From Ganoderma boninense (Eukaryota > Basidiomycota > Agaricomycetes > Polyporales > Polyporaceae): a stretch of DNA of 64,000 bases. The notes under the pieces were generated by a model, which was not told where the DNA came from, searched no databases, and saw nothing but the letters and a program-made list of their open reading frames with translations. The stretch covers positions 897,176 to 961,175 of the forward strand of contig CM035310.1 in the NCBI GenBank assembly GCA_002900995.3. The letters are read 5' to 3'. Within the stretch, counting starts at the first letter, position 1. The number at the start of each line of letters is the position of its first letter. A program made the position numbers and the translations under genes. Of this stretch, positions 10,337 through 21,394 are shown one piece after another.

Positions 10337-13300
10337 ATGGCCACAAACATAACAACCCCCTCGTTGTCCGACGTCCAGGACATCCTGTACTACATCTTTC
10401 CTCACTTGGATACGGATCGATCTCCCTGGGACGACATCTTCCGTGTTCGCCAAACCCTCCTCCACTCTGCACTCACTTGCCGAAGCTTCTCCCGGCCCGC
10501 TCTCAGTGCACTATGGAGGTCTCTTCCCAGCGAAAAACCTTTAAGATCCCTTATTCACACCCTCGGAATGGCGCAAGAGGTTGAGCTCATCAATCCGCTT
10601 CTGCTGCAACTTTACGACCTCAAGGCTAAACCGCCTCCACAACCCGTAAGTGCATTAGCATTATTGATTTTCAATGGGGGTGTCAAAGATACCGCATCGG
10701 CCATCACTTCGGGGAGTCGCTTCGGAAGACGTCTCGAAGGGGGCGAAGTGGCGATTCCACTCGATCCTGGCGGAATTGAGCAGAATCGCCGCCACTCTGC
10801 ACTCGTCTTGCCTCTTGTGGACTGTGTTTGCTCTCATTCGATAGCCACTACAGTCCATCAAGACAAAATCGTCTCTCGGAATCCAAAAATCGCTGGGCCT
10901 CAGGTCGTGTGGGAAGTGATTTTGCGTCCCTCTCAGATCTCATGCCTCGACGGTTCCCTAGTGGTGTTTGCCCTCTGACCGGGGGTGCTTCGAGTTTATC
11001 GATTGACGGATCAACGGACCTGAATGGGGGTCCAAGCGACCATCATAGTTGACTATGGTTATGGCTATGGCTGTAACCATAGCCAGGCAGGCAGCGGATC
11101 TGCCGTTCCCAGTTGACTACGGCTACTTGTAGGGGGGCCTCGGTCCGAGCTCCGCGGTATATTCGCTCATACTCTGAACCATGAATGCGACGTTACGATG
11201 TCTCTCCACAGGTTCCCCATTTACAGCCAGCCCCCAACGCTTCGCAAACTTGCATTAGATATAGTATCTGGGCATGCTGTAAGCCTGACTATGTGCGCAT
11301 AGCCTGGCATAGATGTATGCCCGTAGGCACATGGGGAGCGACCTCGTCGTCGCCGCGGAGGGTGCATTTTTCGGCCAACTATGGGCAAGCGCGAGCTGGC
11401 GCGGTCTCTCTACATGGGCCTCTCGCGAAACGTCTCACGACGAGACTTGCAGTGGACACGCTGCGTTGCGATTGCATGCAAGTGATATGCATGTGAGTGG
11501 AAAGAGAAGCCGCACAACTATCTCTACGAAATTCACCAGACGTTGAGGGTGGTCCCATTCCTTTTACAGCCATATTCCGGTCTGCGGTATCTTCCACTGC
11601 CCGACGTGTATGGGCTGCGAAAATACAATAACGCACAAACGTCGAGAGACCCTTTTCGGTAGCTGAGTCTGTGTCAATGCCGCTCAGCGTTTCTTGCCTT
11701 GCCCCCCCCCCCAACCGTTACCTGTCCACTTCTCTTGCCTCCTTAGTTGGGATGAGATTTATAACAGTGAAATAGAAATGCACGAACTTCCCCAGAATTT
11801 CTGGGTCGAGGGGGGTGGGTTAAAGCGCCCCCCCCCCCTTCCATGCCTCTGCGGTGCAGTGACGGTGTTCCGCCGGCTGCACTATTGATTACTTTTCTTG
11901 GTTGGCGGCTTAGCGGCCTTCGGGTGAGCTAAAGCGACCATCATACATTATGTTCAACTACGGCTATGCCTATAGTCATAGACCAGCTAGGCACACAATC
12001 CTACGTTCCTCGGGCTTCAGTTAATTTTGAACTGCGAACTTGCTGCTCAGAATCTCCTGTAGAAGTCGCCTCCATATTGTCATTCCCATTGCTCATACCG
12101 TATCCTACCCATTTTGAAACACATTAGTTCGTTACAGAGGATCCTTTAACACATCCCAATTGGAGTCGATTCCGCGACTACGCAACGCTCGTCCGCAGAA
12201 TTCAACTCGACCCTTGCATCGATACATGGAAGAGACCGCTTACGTTCTGGCCGGAAGTTGCAGGATTCCTGCGGGATGAACCTATCCTTCCTCGCCTGCA
12301 GTTTGTCAACATCACAGGTGACGACTCACAGACCTTGCGCGCCGTCCCGCTAGCCCTCATTTCGCCGTCGGTGCGGGAGATGAAGATCTGGATCAAGGCG
12401 CATAGGGAACGCCCAGACGAGCCTAAACAGCTCTTGTCCGAGGCCTGTGCGCGGACGCCTCGGCTGGAGTCCATCAGCATCGCGATTCACCCTTGGAGTG
12501 TCAACCTCTCCACCCTGCACTGCAATCCCGCACTGCGCTCCGTCTCTGTCCACGCACAAATCTCCATCGCAGACCTCGAGCCCCTCACGCAACTCGAAGA
12601 GCTCCGCGACCTCTCTGTCGTGCTCGGTGAAGGGGGCGCTCTGACATCGACGCTCTCCTTCCCATGCTTGCGCCGCCTCACCGTGCGGAGCGGCTGGGAC
12701 ACCGTCCGCGACCTCCTGGAACGCGTCGAAGCGCCGCACACCGACTCGCTCACCCTGCACGTCGCGCACGCCGATCCGACCGAATTCATCCACTCTGCCC
12801 GCGCGTGCCTGCAAACCGCCGCGTCCGCATTCCCCCTGCTCGAGAGCCTGCTCGTGGACTCCTCGCGCACGGCCCGCAACCCGCTCTGGGACTTCCCGAC
12901 CACGCTCGACACCGAGGGGACGCTCATGGCCGCGATCGAGCCCCTGCTGTCCCTCTGCCGCCTCCGGCACCTCACCCTCGACTTCCGCCTCTTCATCCTC
13001 CGGCTGGCATCCGACGACGTGCGTAAGATGGCAGAAGCCTGGCCAGACATGGAGGAGCTGGCGATCGAGGCAGGAAGCGCGGACGGCGGCCGCGCGAGCT
13101 TCGAGTCCCTCGTGCACTTCGCGCGGGGCTGTCCGCGCCTGCGCGCGCTGCGCCTCCCCGCGATGGACCTTGCAGCCGGGGCGTTGGAGGGGCTCGAGTA
13201 CCCCAAGGCGCCGCATGCGCTGCGGGACCTGGACGTCGCGGAGGTCGTGTTCCCGCGCGGGGTCGACCTATCGGGCGAGATGACGGCGTTCATCCAGCGG

Positions 13301-13387
13301 GTGTTCCCGAAGGCGGCGGTGCCGTTCGCGCAGCACCCGATTGTCGTGACGGACGAGGAGTCGGGGGACCGGTCGCGGTTGGTCTGA
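10337..13387 (+). CDS. F-box/LRR protein (duplicate copy A), with a 1.5-kb intron
   Basis: Inferred structure is join(10337..10645,12140..13387), 518 aa. Exon 1 begins ATGGCC and encodes the F-box (SLSDVQDILYYIFPHLD, then CRSFSRPALSALWRSLP). It ends at a GTAAGT donor in phase 0. Exon 2 starts after AG at 12,138-12,139 with DPLTHPNWSRFRDYA, which aligns with the exon-2 start of the paralog at 30.1 kb (DPRADPNWARF). The remainder is a leucine-rich repeat region ending with a hydrophilic tail. The intron is 1,494 nt, against 50-80 nt in the paralogs. Both exons are intact, so the gene may work if the long intron is removed. GC content of the 3' exon is high and produces long antisense shadow frames. 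Confidence 0.72.
10930..11574. other. Intron segment present only in copy A
   Basis: The two duplicate copies align up to GATTTTGCGTC (10,929) and again from TTCCGGTCTGCGG (11,575). Copy B has only about ten bases between them, copy A about 645. The extra piece holds a palindrome-like run around 11,045-11,090 built from TATGG/CCATA words. A related motif recurs at 11,945-11,985. No clean terminal repeat or target duplication is visible, so I do not name an element class. Confidence 0.55.
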
Positions 13388-13519
13388 GGGCTCGGACGGT
13401 CGGAGGCTGTGGCGTGGTGTGCTCGGGGCAGAGTTCACGGTCTCGGGCCGTGTGCGGGGCGGCGTGCATGAACTGCCAGAGCAGGATTCGTGTGCTTACG
13501 GTGGGTTGTGGGCAATAGC

Positions 13520-13585
13520 TTGTGGGGAATCACTGTGGGGAATCACTTGTGGGGAATCACTGTGGGGGATGGTTGTGGGGGATAG
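13520..13585 (+). repeat. Short minisatellite
   Basis: Four to five imperfect tandem units of about 13 bases, core TGTGGGGAATCAC, lie just after copy A of the duplication. The last units drift to TGTGGGGGAT. No function is suggested. Confidence 0.85.
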
Positions 13586-13590
13586 AGGTC

Positions 13591-15277
13591 GCATTCTGGT
13601 GAGTTTCGCCACTTCGTTCACAGCACACGCATTCCAGAGGTTCACGGACCGTGCCAATGCGACCAGGTAGCCCCGGTCTGTACAGGTACAAGGTCAATGT
13701 GTGTATGATACAAATGCATGCTACTGCCTCTTTCTATGTTAACCCCCCAGCATCCTGTGGCGTCGCCTCCCACCGGCCGCTCCCCTTTGGTAACGTAAAA
13801 CAGATTCAGCGGAAACTACATGTGCGCATCAGGGACAAGGCACGTACAACCCAGTCCTTGAACATCCGCTGAAATGCGAAAGGGGCGCGACAGAACACTG
13901 CGAAACACAAACAGACACATTCGCACGTACCCCGCGTCAACACTGCCACCAATGGTCGAGATCTCCCATCGCATATCAGCACTCACCGCATGAGTGTTCC
14001 GAGGACTGGGGGTGGGGGTGGCCTCGACCCTTGAGGCGCGTACAGTCGGCGAGCCTCCTCGTGCTGAGCCAGGAGGAACTTCAGACTCGCCGGATGACAC
14101 CATGGCCTTTCCGCTGTCTACAATGACCATCATGTATCGGAAAAGATCGCCTGGTCTGCCTCGAACTGAGCAACTGGCCGGACAGCGCGAAGATTGCAGG
14201 ACAGGCACAATGCATGGAGGATACTCACCCAGTTGCGCTGACTTGCATTCTTCCAGTGCCACTCTGTCTCTGCCCACGCCCGGTCCTCCAGTCGCACTCA
14301 CTGCGACACCTGCTGTTGTGTATTTTCAGAATCTCCTCGGGCGCATGCCACAGCCAATGCCATGTCTTGTTGCAACGCCTGAGGCTGTCCGCGGCACTGA
14401 CAATTGTCGCCCTGACAATGCATAGACATCCGCGCACACCTGGAGCTCTGGGACGAAGACATCTGGATCATTTTGCGCTCAGCAATCCACAAGACAACCT
14501 GAACACAGCAATATTATCTGTGAGCGAGTTTGGACGACGCGCACTGAAGGAAAGCTCACCAGTCATGATGTCTTTTCATCTGCAGCCACTGTGTCCAACT
14601 CGATCTATGTCGCGCTCCTCAGCCTCGGCTCGCAGTCCTCCTCTCTGCGACACCTTCTGTTGTGTATTCTCGGCGACAATTCTTGTGTGCGACAAAGTGC
14701 GGCGTCTTACCGGAGCATCTTCGGTCATCCGCAGAGACCGCGTGCAACTCCCGGTGCCCGGGTGGCCCGCGTGCAGGGAGATGGGAGAGTATGGTCCTGG
14801 AATGGAAAAGCGGAATGTACGGGTGCCCGTCAGTTTTCCGGAGATAAAATGTCAATCGAGTGGATGTAATCGACATAAAGGAGGAGTTCTCCTACTTGGA
14901 CTTGCTCGTGCTCACCGGTCCGTTGCCCCGATTGGCACAGCCCATGTCCCACCCCTCAGAGTCAACCCGACCAGCTTGCACTCACCTGCAAAGGTACCAC
15001 AGTCTGAGAACCTGCAGCCAAGCACCAGGTGAGTCCGTTTCAGAACCGGAAGCAAACCAAACAGACTCAGACCTGTGGGCTGAACGCAATTGAAGCATTG
15101 GACACATATGGTCCGCAAATACATGTGATGACAGCATGCACGACTCACCCGAGACTCGAGTCCCTTGCATGTCCGTCCAAGCCCAGCGTGTTCGGTCTGA
15201 ATGACGCTGAATAACGATCCAGGTGAGTATTCCAATAAGTTGGAGAATCAGGCTGCGACACAGACCTTCTCACAGAG
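13591..15277. other. Intergenic with degenerate direct repeats
   Basis: No gene recognised. Two similar stretches, about 14,285-14,345 and 14,630-14,690, share the words TGCGACACCT/TTGTTGTGTATT about 330 bases apart. They look like an old decayed tandem duplication. Short reading frames here match no family I know. Confidence 0.45.
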
Positions 15278-15282
15278 CATTG

Positions 15283-15394
15283 TGTCATGAACAGGCATTA
15301 CGAGCTACATATATAGTACCAGCCAAGTGTCAAGCCAAGCTTGACATTGCGTCCTTTTGGCGTAGCTGGTTCAGCGGCTGGTCTGTTCCTAACA
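15283..15394 (+). repeat. Left LTR of the TRIM
   Basis: 112 bp, TGTCATG...CTAACA. It carries an RNA-polymerase-III A-box-like word TGGCGTAGCTGG at 15,358-15,369. Confidence 0.92.
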
Positions 15395-15665
15395 TAATGT
15401 CAAGCTTCCAGCAGTCGACGGTTCGACTCCCCTTCTGGCAGAATCTTTGTTGTCTAGATTTGTCACTGGCTGTGACGTGACTTGGGATGTCACAAGGTCA
15501 CATGCTTGCTTGGCTGTGACAATAGAGACAAAGAGCAGGATAGGGGTCCTTCCGAACCGGTCAAAGACTGTCAAGGCTCTGGACCGTCCTGAAGTGGGCG
15601 TCTAACCCTTGGGGCCACTAGTATACTAGTTCCACGTGAGGACACGTGCCTTGGAAGGGGGGTAA

Positions 15666-15777
15666 TGTCATGAACAGGCATTACGAGCTACATATATAGT
15701 ACCAGCCAAGTGTCAAGCCAAGCTTGACATTGCGTCCTTTTGGCGTAGCTGGTTCAGCGGCTGGTCTGTTCCTAACA
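15666..15777 (+). repeat. Right LTR of the TRIM
   Basis: 112 bp, no difference from the left LTR seen by eye. It is preceded by the purine tract and followed directly by the CATTG target duplication. Confidence 0.92.
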
Positions 15778-15782
15778 CATTG

Positions 15783-18700
15783 AGGCATGTGTGTCGCTGT
15801 GTTGCAAAAAACAAACTGTCTGGATGAGCAGGACGGTGGCTCAGGCTAAGGAGGTGGGGAGAGGGTCATGACACGACTCGCTCGGAGGGGAGTACAGCTA
15901 GGACATACGTATATTCCATAGGTCTAGCCTCTGCTAGACCACTGGTGCGGAGTGATCGCATACCACCTATCCGCCGGCAGAGCATTGGCTCAATTTTCTA
16001 GGCATCACCTCGCAGTGCCTCGACTCTTGCAACTGTATTATTCACGCGTATACATCGGAATCCTCTTGGTGCACAAGATATTGAATTCTTATGTTCAATG
16101 CAGAGTCTCTTACTCTCGCCTTACAGAGAGAAGACCAACCAGGGAAGAAGAGCATGATGTGCAGGAATGCATTCTGCATATCTGCCTTTCTTCCATGGTT
16201 GATCTTCTCTCGTTTATGCATTCCACAACATTTGCTTTGTGTCAGGAACAAACCACTGACCTGATCCGACCGCCTTAATTCCTATTCCGCCGTCGCTTCT
16301 GCAACTTGGCCTCTACAGGGGCCAGTCGTACCGGTACCATCGTCCAGCAAGCGGCATCCTGTCGTGATCCTGAAGAGTTTAGTCATAGTGTTTGCCAAAA
16401 CACCCAAAGATACGCATGCAGAAGTCGGGATGTGGGAGGAAAAGACACGCAGATCCGCCCGACATGAGAGTTTGTCGGAAGAGATGAGACGCTAGCCGTG
16501 CTTCGAGACTGGAGGCTGGAACTCCGCCAAATCTGGCAAGCCAGACGCTCACTGGTGGCTCAGCGCTCAGCCTTGCATGCCGAATGGTCAGCGCTCAGCC
16601 GCCCCACTCAACTCTCAACCACGACTAGGCCACTACAATGTGTGGCCTGCATACACGCCACCGACACGGCATAAGTCCATTTACAGCACTCTGCTCATTA
16701 GCGCTCGGTAAGCCCTTGATTTGAAACAGCATGCCAGTAGTAATGGACCAGCTCCGAGTCTCCTCCGAGTCCGCCGAGTCGCCGGCCGCCCTGGTCCCAC
16801 TCTTGATCTCCAACTCCGCCTCGCTCTAGGTTTCAGGCCCTGTGAAATTTTCGGAATAGCTATCCGAGAATGCAGAGCTCGCTAGCATACCATCCGGTTG
16901 GTCTCATCCTCTGTCCGTGAGCCTGAGCTTGGCAATCCTGAGCGAAATGGGGACCAGGGCACAGCGGACGCCGGACCCGTGAAGCAGTACACAGCCTTCC
17001 CGGTTACTGCTGAAAATGACTGGGGCAACGGCTAGCTCGCAAGCATTACATGTACTGAATGTCTGGGTGCGAGTGCCACGGAGCTTGGAGTGCAAAAGCG
17101 CAGATGGAGAGACTTGTTATGAGGAACATCCACAACCCGCTGTCCGGAAAGCAGCAGCTTGAGCAGGCGAGGTTCGCATGTGGACCGTCTTTGCCACCTG
17201 CATCATGATGCCATGCCTGGAGCATTCACGCTTAGGATGCTCGGACCATTTGGAAGCTTCTTCCATGGTTCCGCTTGCATTCATGTGCCGAGGCTGGGCT
17301 TGCCCTAATCCGCATATCATGCTGACTCGTGTTGTCTTACTCCTCTAGATTATGGCACACACCGTGCAGGATAACAAATGGGGCTTGGATCCAGAGCTCG
17401 AGGTATGGACCATGGGCCCGGGGCAACCAGCATTATTTGCGCCATGCTCATGTCAGAAAATTCGATCGCACATCATAGATATTTTGCGTGGATGATAGAC
17501 AAGGACAGGACCAGTGGTACCCTGTAACGGTCGTCCACTCCACTAGGTCGACTACAGAGAGGCGAGTTAGCGGGCCGCCGAGTTTACTTCTGAGCTGGCT
17601 GGTTTTCCAAAGGCAATGAGACGATGCAACAAGATAATCAAGTGGCAAGTGCACCAAAATCTGCAAAGCATCAACGTAGAAATTGGAGGCGTGATTGCAC
17701 TTTCAATGTGGGCACGACGACCGGGTACAGCGGGATCAGAGTCGTCTCAATCCATGCAACCAGCCCACCCGGAACCAGTCCATCGCAAGTCCTCCATGAG
17801 TTCGCTCCCTGGGGTGCTGAGTTTTCGAAGTGCACAGGTGAAGCTCGCAGTGGATCTCGTCCCCAAGCCCCGACACCATGTCAGCGATGCAGCTCGCTGC
17901 GGAATATTTGCAACTGATTTTGAATTTTGCTGCAACATTTGGTTATCTCTGATTCGTTTGCAGTTAATGTCTGATACGTTCACATCAATGTACGTACTGA
18001 CCGTCTGGGCTCTCTGTGTGCTCAGAACATTGGCTAATATTTTCCCGTCTCTAGAACAGGCTACCTGCCGTAGGTTTCCCCCCAAGAGTTTGTGGATGCG
18101 ACCATTCTAGACACTGTACGGTCTCGCTAGTCGCTCTGACCCGCTGCCACGAGGGGTCAGCATTCAGGCGACAAGGGACCAGGTGCTTCTCTTCGGCCGT
18201 CCTCAGGCTCTCCATCTCGGTCATACATCGGGCCTCTTGCGGTATGATACCCAACGTTTTGGAGGGTCGGGTCTCGTGTTGCCCTCGCAGGCGAGCTTGG
18301 AATCAGGTACACGTCCCGGGCATGCTTTCCGACGCCCTGTGCTCTGCTCAGTGCTGATGCAGGCTGATGGCTCTGAGAGGCTTGTCTGCGCAGAGTCGCT
18401 GATGCATAGTAGCAAATCTGCAAGCATCAGCCCGTCAAGAACTTCAAGGATGACGACGTGCCCGAGATCTAATATTAAAAACAGTCAGGGATCATGCCTG
18501 CACTCCGTGCAGCTCTCTGAGTCCCTGGACCGTGCAAAACATACCACTGTACTCGCAGTGATCCCCGAGCTCCCATGCATCTGGCCGCAATAATGACTCG
18601 GGGACAATTGGGAGACGGCTGACGGCCGAGAGCGGGCGTGCCAGGACGGAGACCCACGAAAGTGGTGTGAATGAAACCATCTCGGCAGGGCGCGTGCTGG

Positions 18701-21394
18701 ACTGTAGAACTGGCTAAACGATTGCACAGTTACCACACAGCCGACGGCAGCAACAAGGATTACACTCAACTCGCCGCGTGAGGACGAGCCCTGAACGTGT
18801 GCATGTGCATGTGCAGCCATGGCCCGCGGCCATGCACGAACAATACTTACGACGTCAGAGTGGTTCGACCGTCGGCGAACGGCGGAGACGCAAGGCGTCG
18901 CAGGCTCGAACAATGCACGGAAGACGAGCCAGGCCGGGGGGCGGTTCTGTATCCGAGCTTCAACTGCGGATGAGAACAGTTATAAGCTCAGCTTTCGTGC
19001 ACTCGCGCTATGCACGCACCTCCATTCCCTCTCACGCCATGTCCGCCAGCCGTCTTGCTGCAGAACAGCCATCCGACTTTGCTCGCCCGCTCCTCCATCC
19101 TCGGCCGTCGCGATCTCGCCAGTCTGGTGCCATCTCAGACCTTGCTGCTTCCCGACACCTTCGCTTCCGAGCTCGCCGCATCTTCTGCCAGCAGCCAACA
19201 ACCGACCTTGCTCCCGGGTCCACTCAAGATGCATACGTCAGACTCAGGCCGAAGGTGAGACCTCGTATGCACACCATACGCAGAGCTGATGCATAAGGAT
19301 GCAAATATATTGCAGTCCTACGACAGGCAACGTCCAACGAGAACACGGAATGCACGCACTCACCCAGTAAGCCCCCACACCACCCGTTCCCAGCGTACAG
19401 TCCATACCCTGAATGCACGCATAGGAGCTGCCATCGTCGCACCAAGTGACCGTGACCAACATGCTGAGTGGACCATCGACATCGTCGACGATCTGCTGCA
19501 CGTTCTGCTTGCGCTCGCGGTCTGCATCGGATGGATGTAGTCCATCGTCTTCCTGTCCGCGATCGTATCTGCGGCTTCGGTGCAGACGACGTCACGAGCA
19601 ATCTGTCAGAAGGGCTCAATGTGAGTAACCGCCCTTCGGCCTCGTGCGCATTCTCACCTCCAGCTGTCCCAATCCCAGCGACGCGTCGTCTAGGTCGTTG
19701 GAGGACAAGATCGCAGCACGGAGCCGAGTCTTAGAGATCGAGTTCACTCACGATATCATGTCCGTAGTAGGATGCGGCTCCGGCGGGCGAGAACGATTCA
19801 AGTGCGTCCGCCGCTGCTCGACTCGCACCGCGGCGGCGGTGCATACAGCTGGCCTTGACACACTCGTGCAGGGCCTGCGAGTGCCGTCCCGGGTGCGCCC
19901 AGGCTGGTCGTTGAGCTCCAGTAAATGTGCGGCCGGCGACCGCGACCTTTGCGCCCCGCTATGAAAGTCATCCCCCAGGCAATTTGATGTTGCAAATGCG
20001 CTCGAAAAGCGCGATGAGATGTCGGAAGCGAAAAGTACCGGCTGCTCTGGGCCGAGTTTGGGCCAGTACTGAGCGGCACCTCTTGATCACCCAAGAAAAC
20101 GCGTCGAGATGGTCGACTTTCGACCCTCGCCAGTTCGCATCGCGATGGCCTACGATGGTGCTGGGATGGAAAACATTCTATTTAAACGTCGATAGAGCAC
20201 CCGAGGTGCGCGATCGTGGTGGCAGGGGTGAGAACACTCACCCGCGGGTCCTATTTTGCAGTGTTCCCACCGTCGTCCGGAAAGGTCCCACGAGACTCAC
20301 CGCATTTGAGAAGGGCCGGTGCAGGCAACGGGGGGGATGTGGGGAAAATCTCGCCTGCGATCTCGGATCGCTTGAGACATCGGAACATGGCGGGGGAAAG
20401 GAGAGGAGCATGGACGTGGCCTGGACGTGTTTTGCAGACATCTTGAGGCCTTTGCTGAGGGCGCCGATGTTCAGGAGGCTAAACGACGGCCAGGCAGTGC
20501 GATCTGGGGTGCCGTGGATTGCCCAGAGGCCAGAAACTGGTTCTTCCCGCCACCTTCCAATGTTCTCTTTTACAGGGAGGACACGCCGGTCAAGGAGGAC
20601 ACTGGAGATGCAAACTGAAAACGTTGCACAGCACTCACCTGCATTTGTGAGCTTGGGCTTCTTGATATGGACGGATGGATGGGCGCGCAGAGAGAACGGG
20701 CCCGCAGTGTTGCGGGGAGACGCAGTGGCATGGAGGGGATTTGAGCGAACGAGGAGGGGGAAATCCAGGGCGTTGACCGCCGAAGAGGTCTGCGCTGGTG
20801 GGAGGAGGAGAGACTGGGCGAGGACGGCGAAACACGTGAAGCGAGCTGGTGAGCTCACCGTGCGGACTAGAGCACTGGCATAACGGTTGGTGTGGGCCAG
20901 AAAACGGGCGTAGAGTGGCCGCTTGCACTGCGGGAGCTGTGAGACGTGGACGACAGTGACGACGTCGCCAGAAGGGTCGGAACGGGCACACCGGGAAGGA
21001 CAGAGACTGGAGGAATGAGCGAGTGCGTATGGGACAGCGAGGAGGCCCTCGACAGGTCACTGGTCGCTCCGGAGGCATGGGCAAAGTTCGCAGCACAGGG
21101 GCGAGAGCTTTTTACTTGCAGGGAAAGACGGAGGAAGAGGACGGGGATGAGGGACAGACAATGTGCACGCCAGCACAGGCAGAGGAGAGGTCGAGCGAGG
21201 ACGAGGAGGCACAGTGAGCAAGACAGATTTGGGACACAAGCTGGGTCCTCGAGAGGCAGGGCAATGCGGCCGGTCCAGTGACACGCGATGTGTGACAACG
21301 GTGCCGTCGAGGGTCCGGACGGTGATTCGACAACGGGCTGCAAACACGAGAGGCAAGACGCAAGGTGGAGCGGTGAAGAGCCCGGCGCCAGTTC
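15783..21394. other. Long intergenic stretch, no gene recognised
   Basis: About 5.6 kb between the TRIM and copy B of the F-box duplication. The composition drifts from AT-rich (16-18 kb) to GC-rich (19-21 kb). Longer frames such as the one at 19,927-20,883 have no recognisable domain, Leu/Arg-skewed content and overlapping antisense partners, as expected of GC-rich non-coding DNA. I cannot exclude a small multi-exon gene. Confidence 0.4.

Larger units (their letters stand above)
10233..13412 (+). repeat. Segmental duplication, copy A
   Basis: This stretch is repeated in the same orientation at about 21,395-23,957. Similarity starts near CACGATGCTAGGACGCCC and ends shortly after the F-box/LRR stop codon in GCTCGGACG. 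The 3' exons differ at only a handful of codons (four amino-acid changes in the last 350 residues, none in roughly the last 200). The 5' part and intron have diverged more. Copy A carries about 640 extra intronic bases. Confidence 0.9.
15283..15777 (+). mobile_element. Terminal-repeat retrotransposon in miniature (TRIM)
   Basis: Two 112-bp direct repeats (15,283-15,394 and 15,666-15,777) begin TGTCATG and end CTAACA, the TG...CA form of LTRs. They flank only 271 bp with no coding capacity. The element is bracketed by a perfect 5-bp target-site duplication CATTG (15,278-15,282 and 15,778-15,782). A purine tract GGAAGGGGGG (15,653-15,662) sits just before the right LTR, where the plus-strand primer belongs, which gives the orientation. 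The LTRs look identical, so the insertion is recent. No standard TGG primer-binding site follows the left LTR. It would have to be moved by enzymes from an autonomous LTR element elsewhere. Confidence 0.93.

Noticed and set aside
11701..11838. Two poly-C runs as a regulatory or recombination signal
   Set aside because: Homopolymers of this size vary between the two duplicate copies and are more likely slippage or sequencing artefacts.
12350..13293. Antisense frames of 268 and 288 codons (and their twins at 23,032-23,838)
   Set aside because: They mirror the GC-rich LRR exon on the plus strand, are Arg/Ser-rich with no domain, and appear in both duplicates only because the exon was copied.
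13520..13585. CRISPR-like or regulatory repeat array
   Set aside because: Units are directly tandem with no spacers, in a eukaryotic genome; an ordinary minisatellite.
15283..15777. Simple tandem or dispersed duplication instead of a mobile element
   Set aside because: TG...CA ends, the purine tract at the right place and the perfect 5-bp target duplication together are not expected from a plain duplication.
19927..20883. 318-codon forward frame
   Set aside because: No recognisable domain, Arg-rich, with a strong antisense partner (20,238-20,858). No splice-linked neighbours found.
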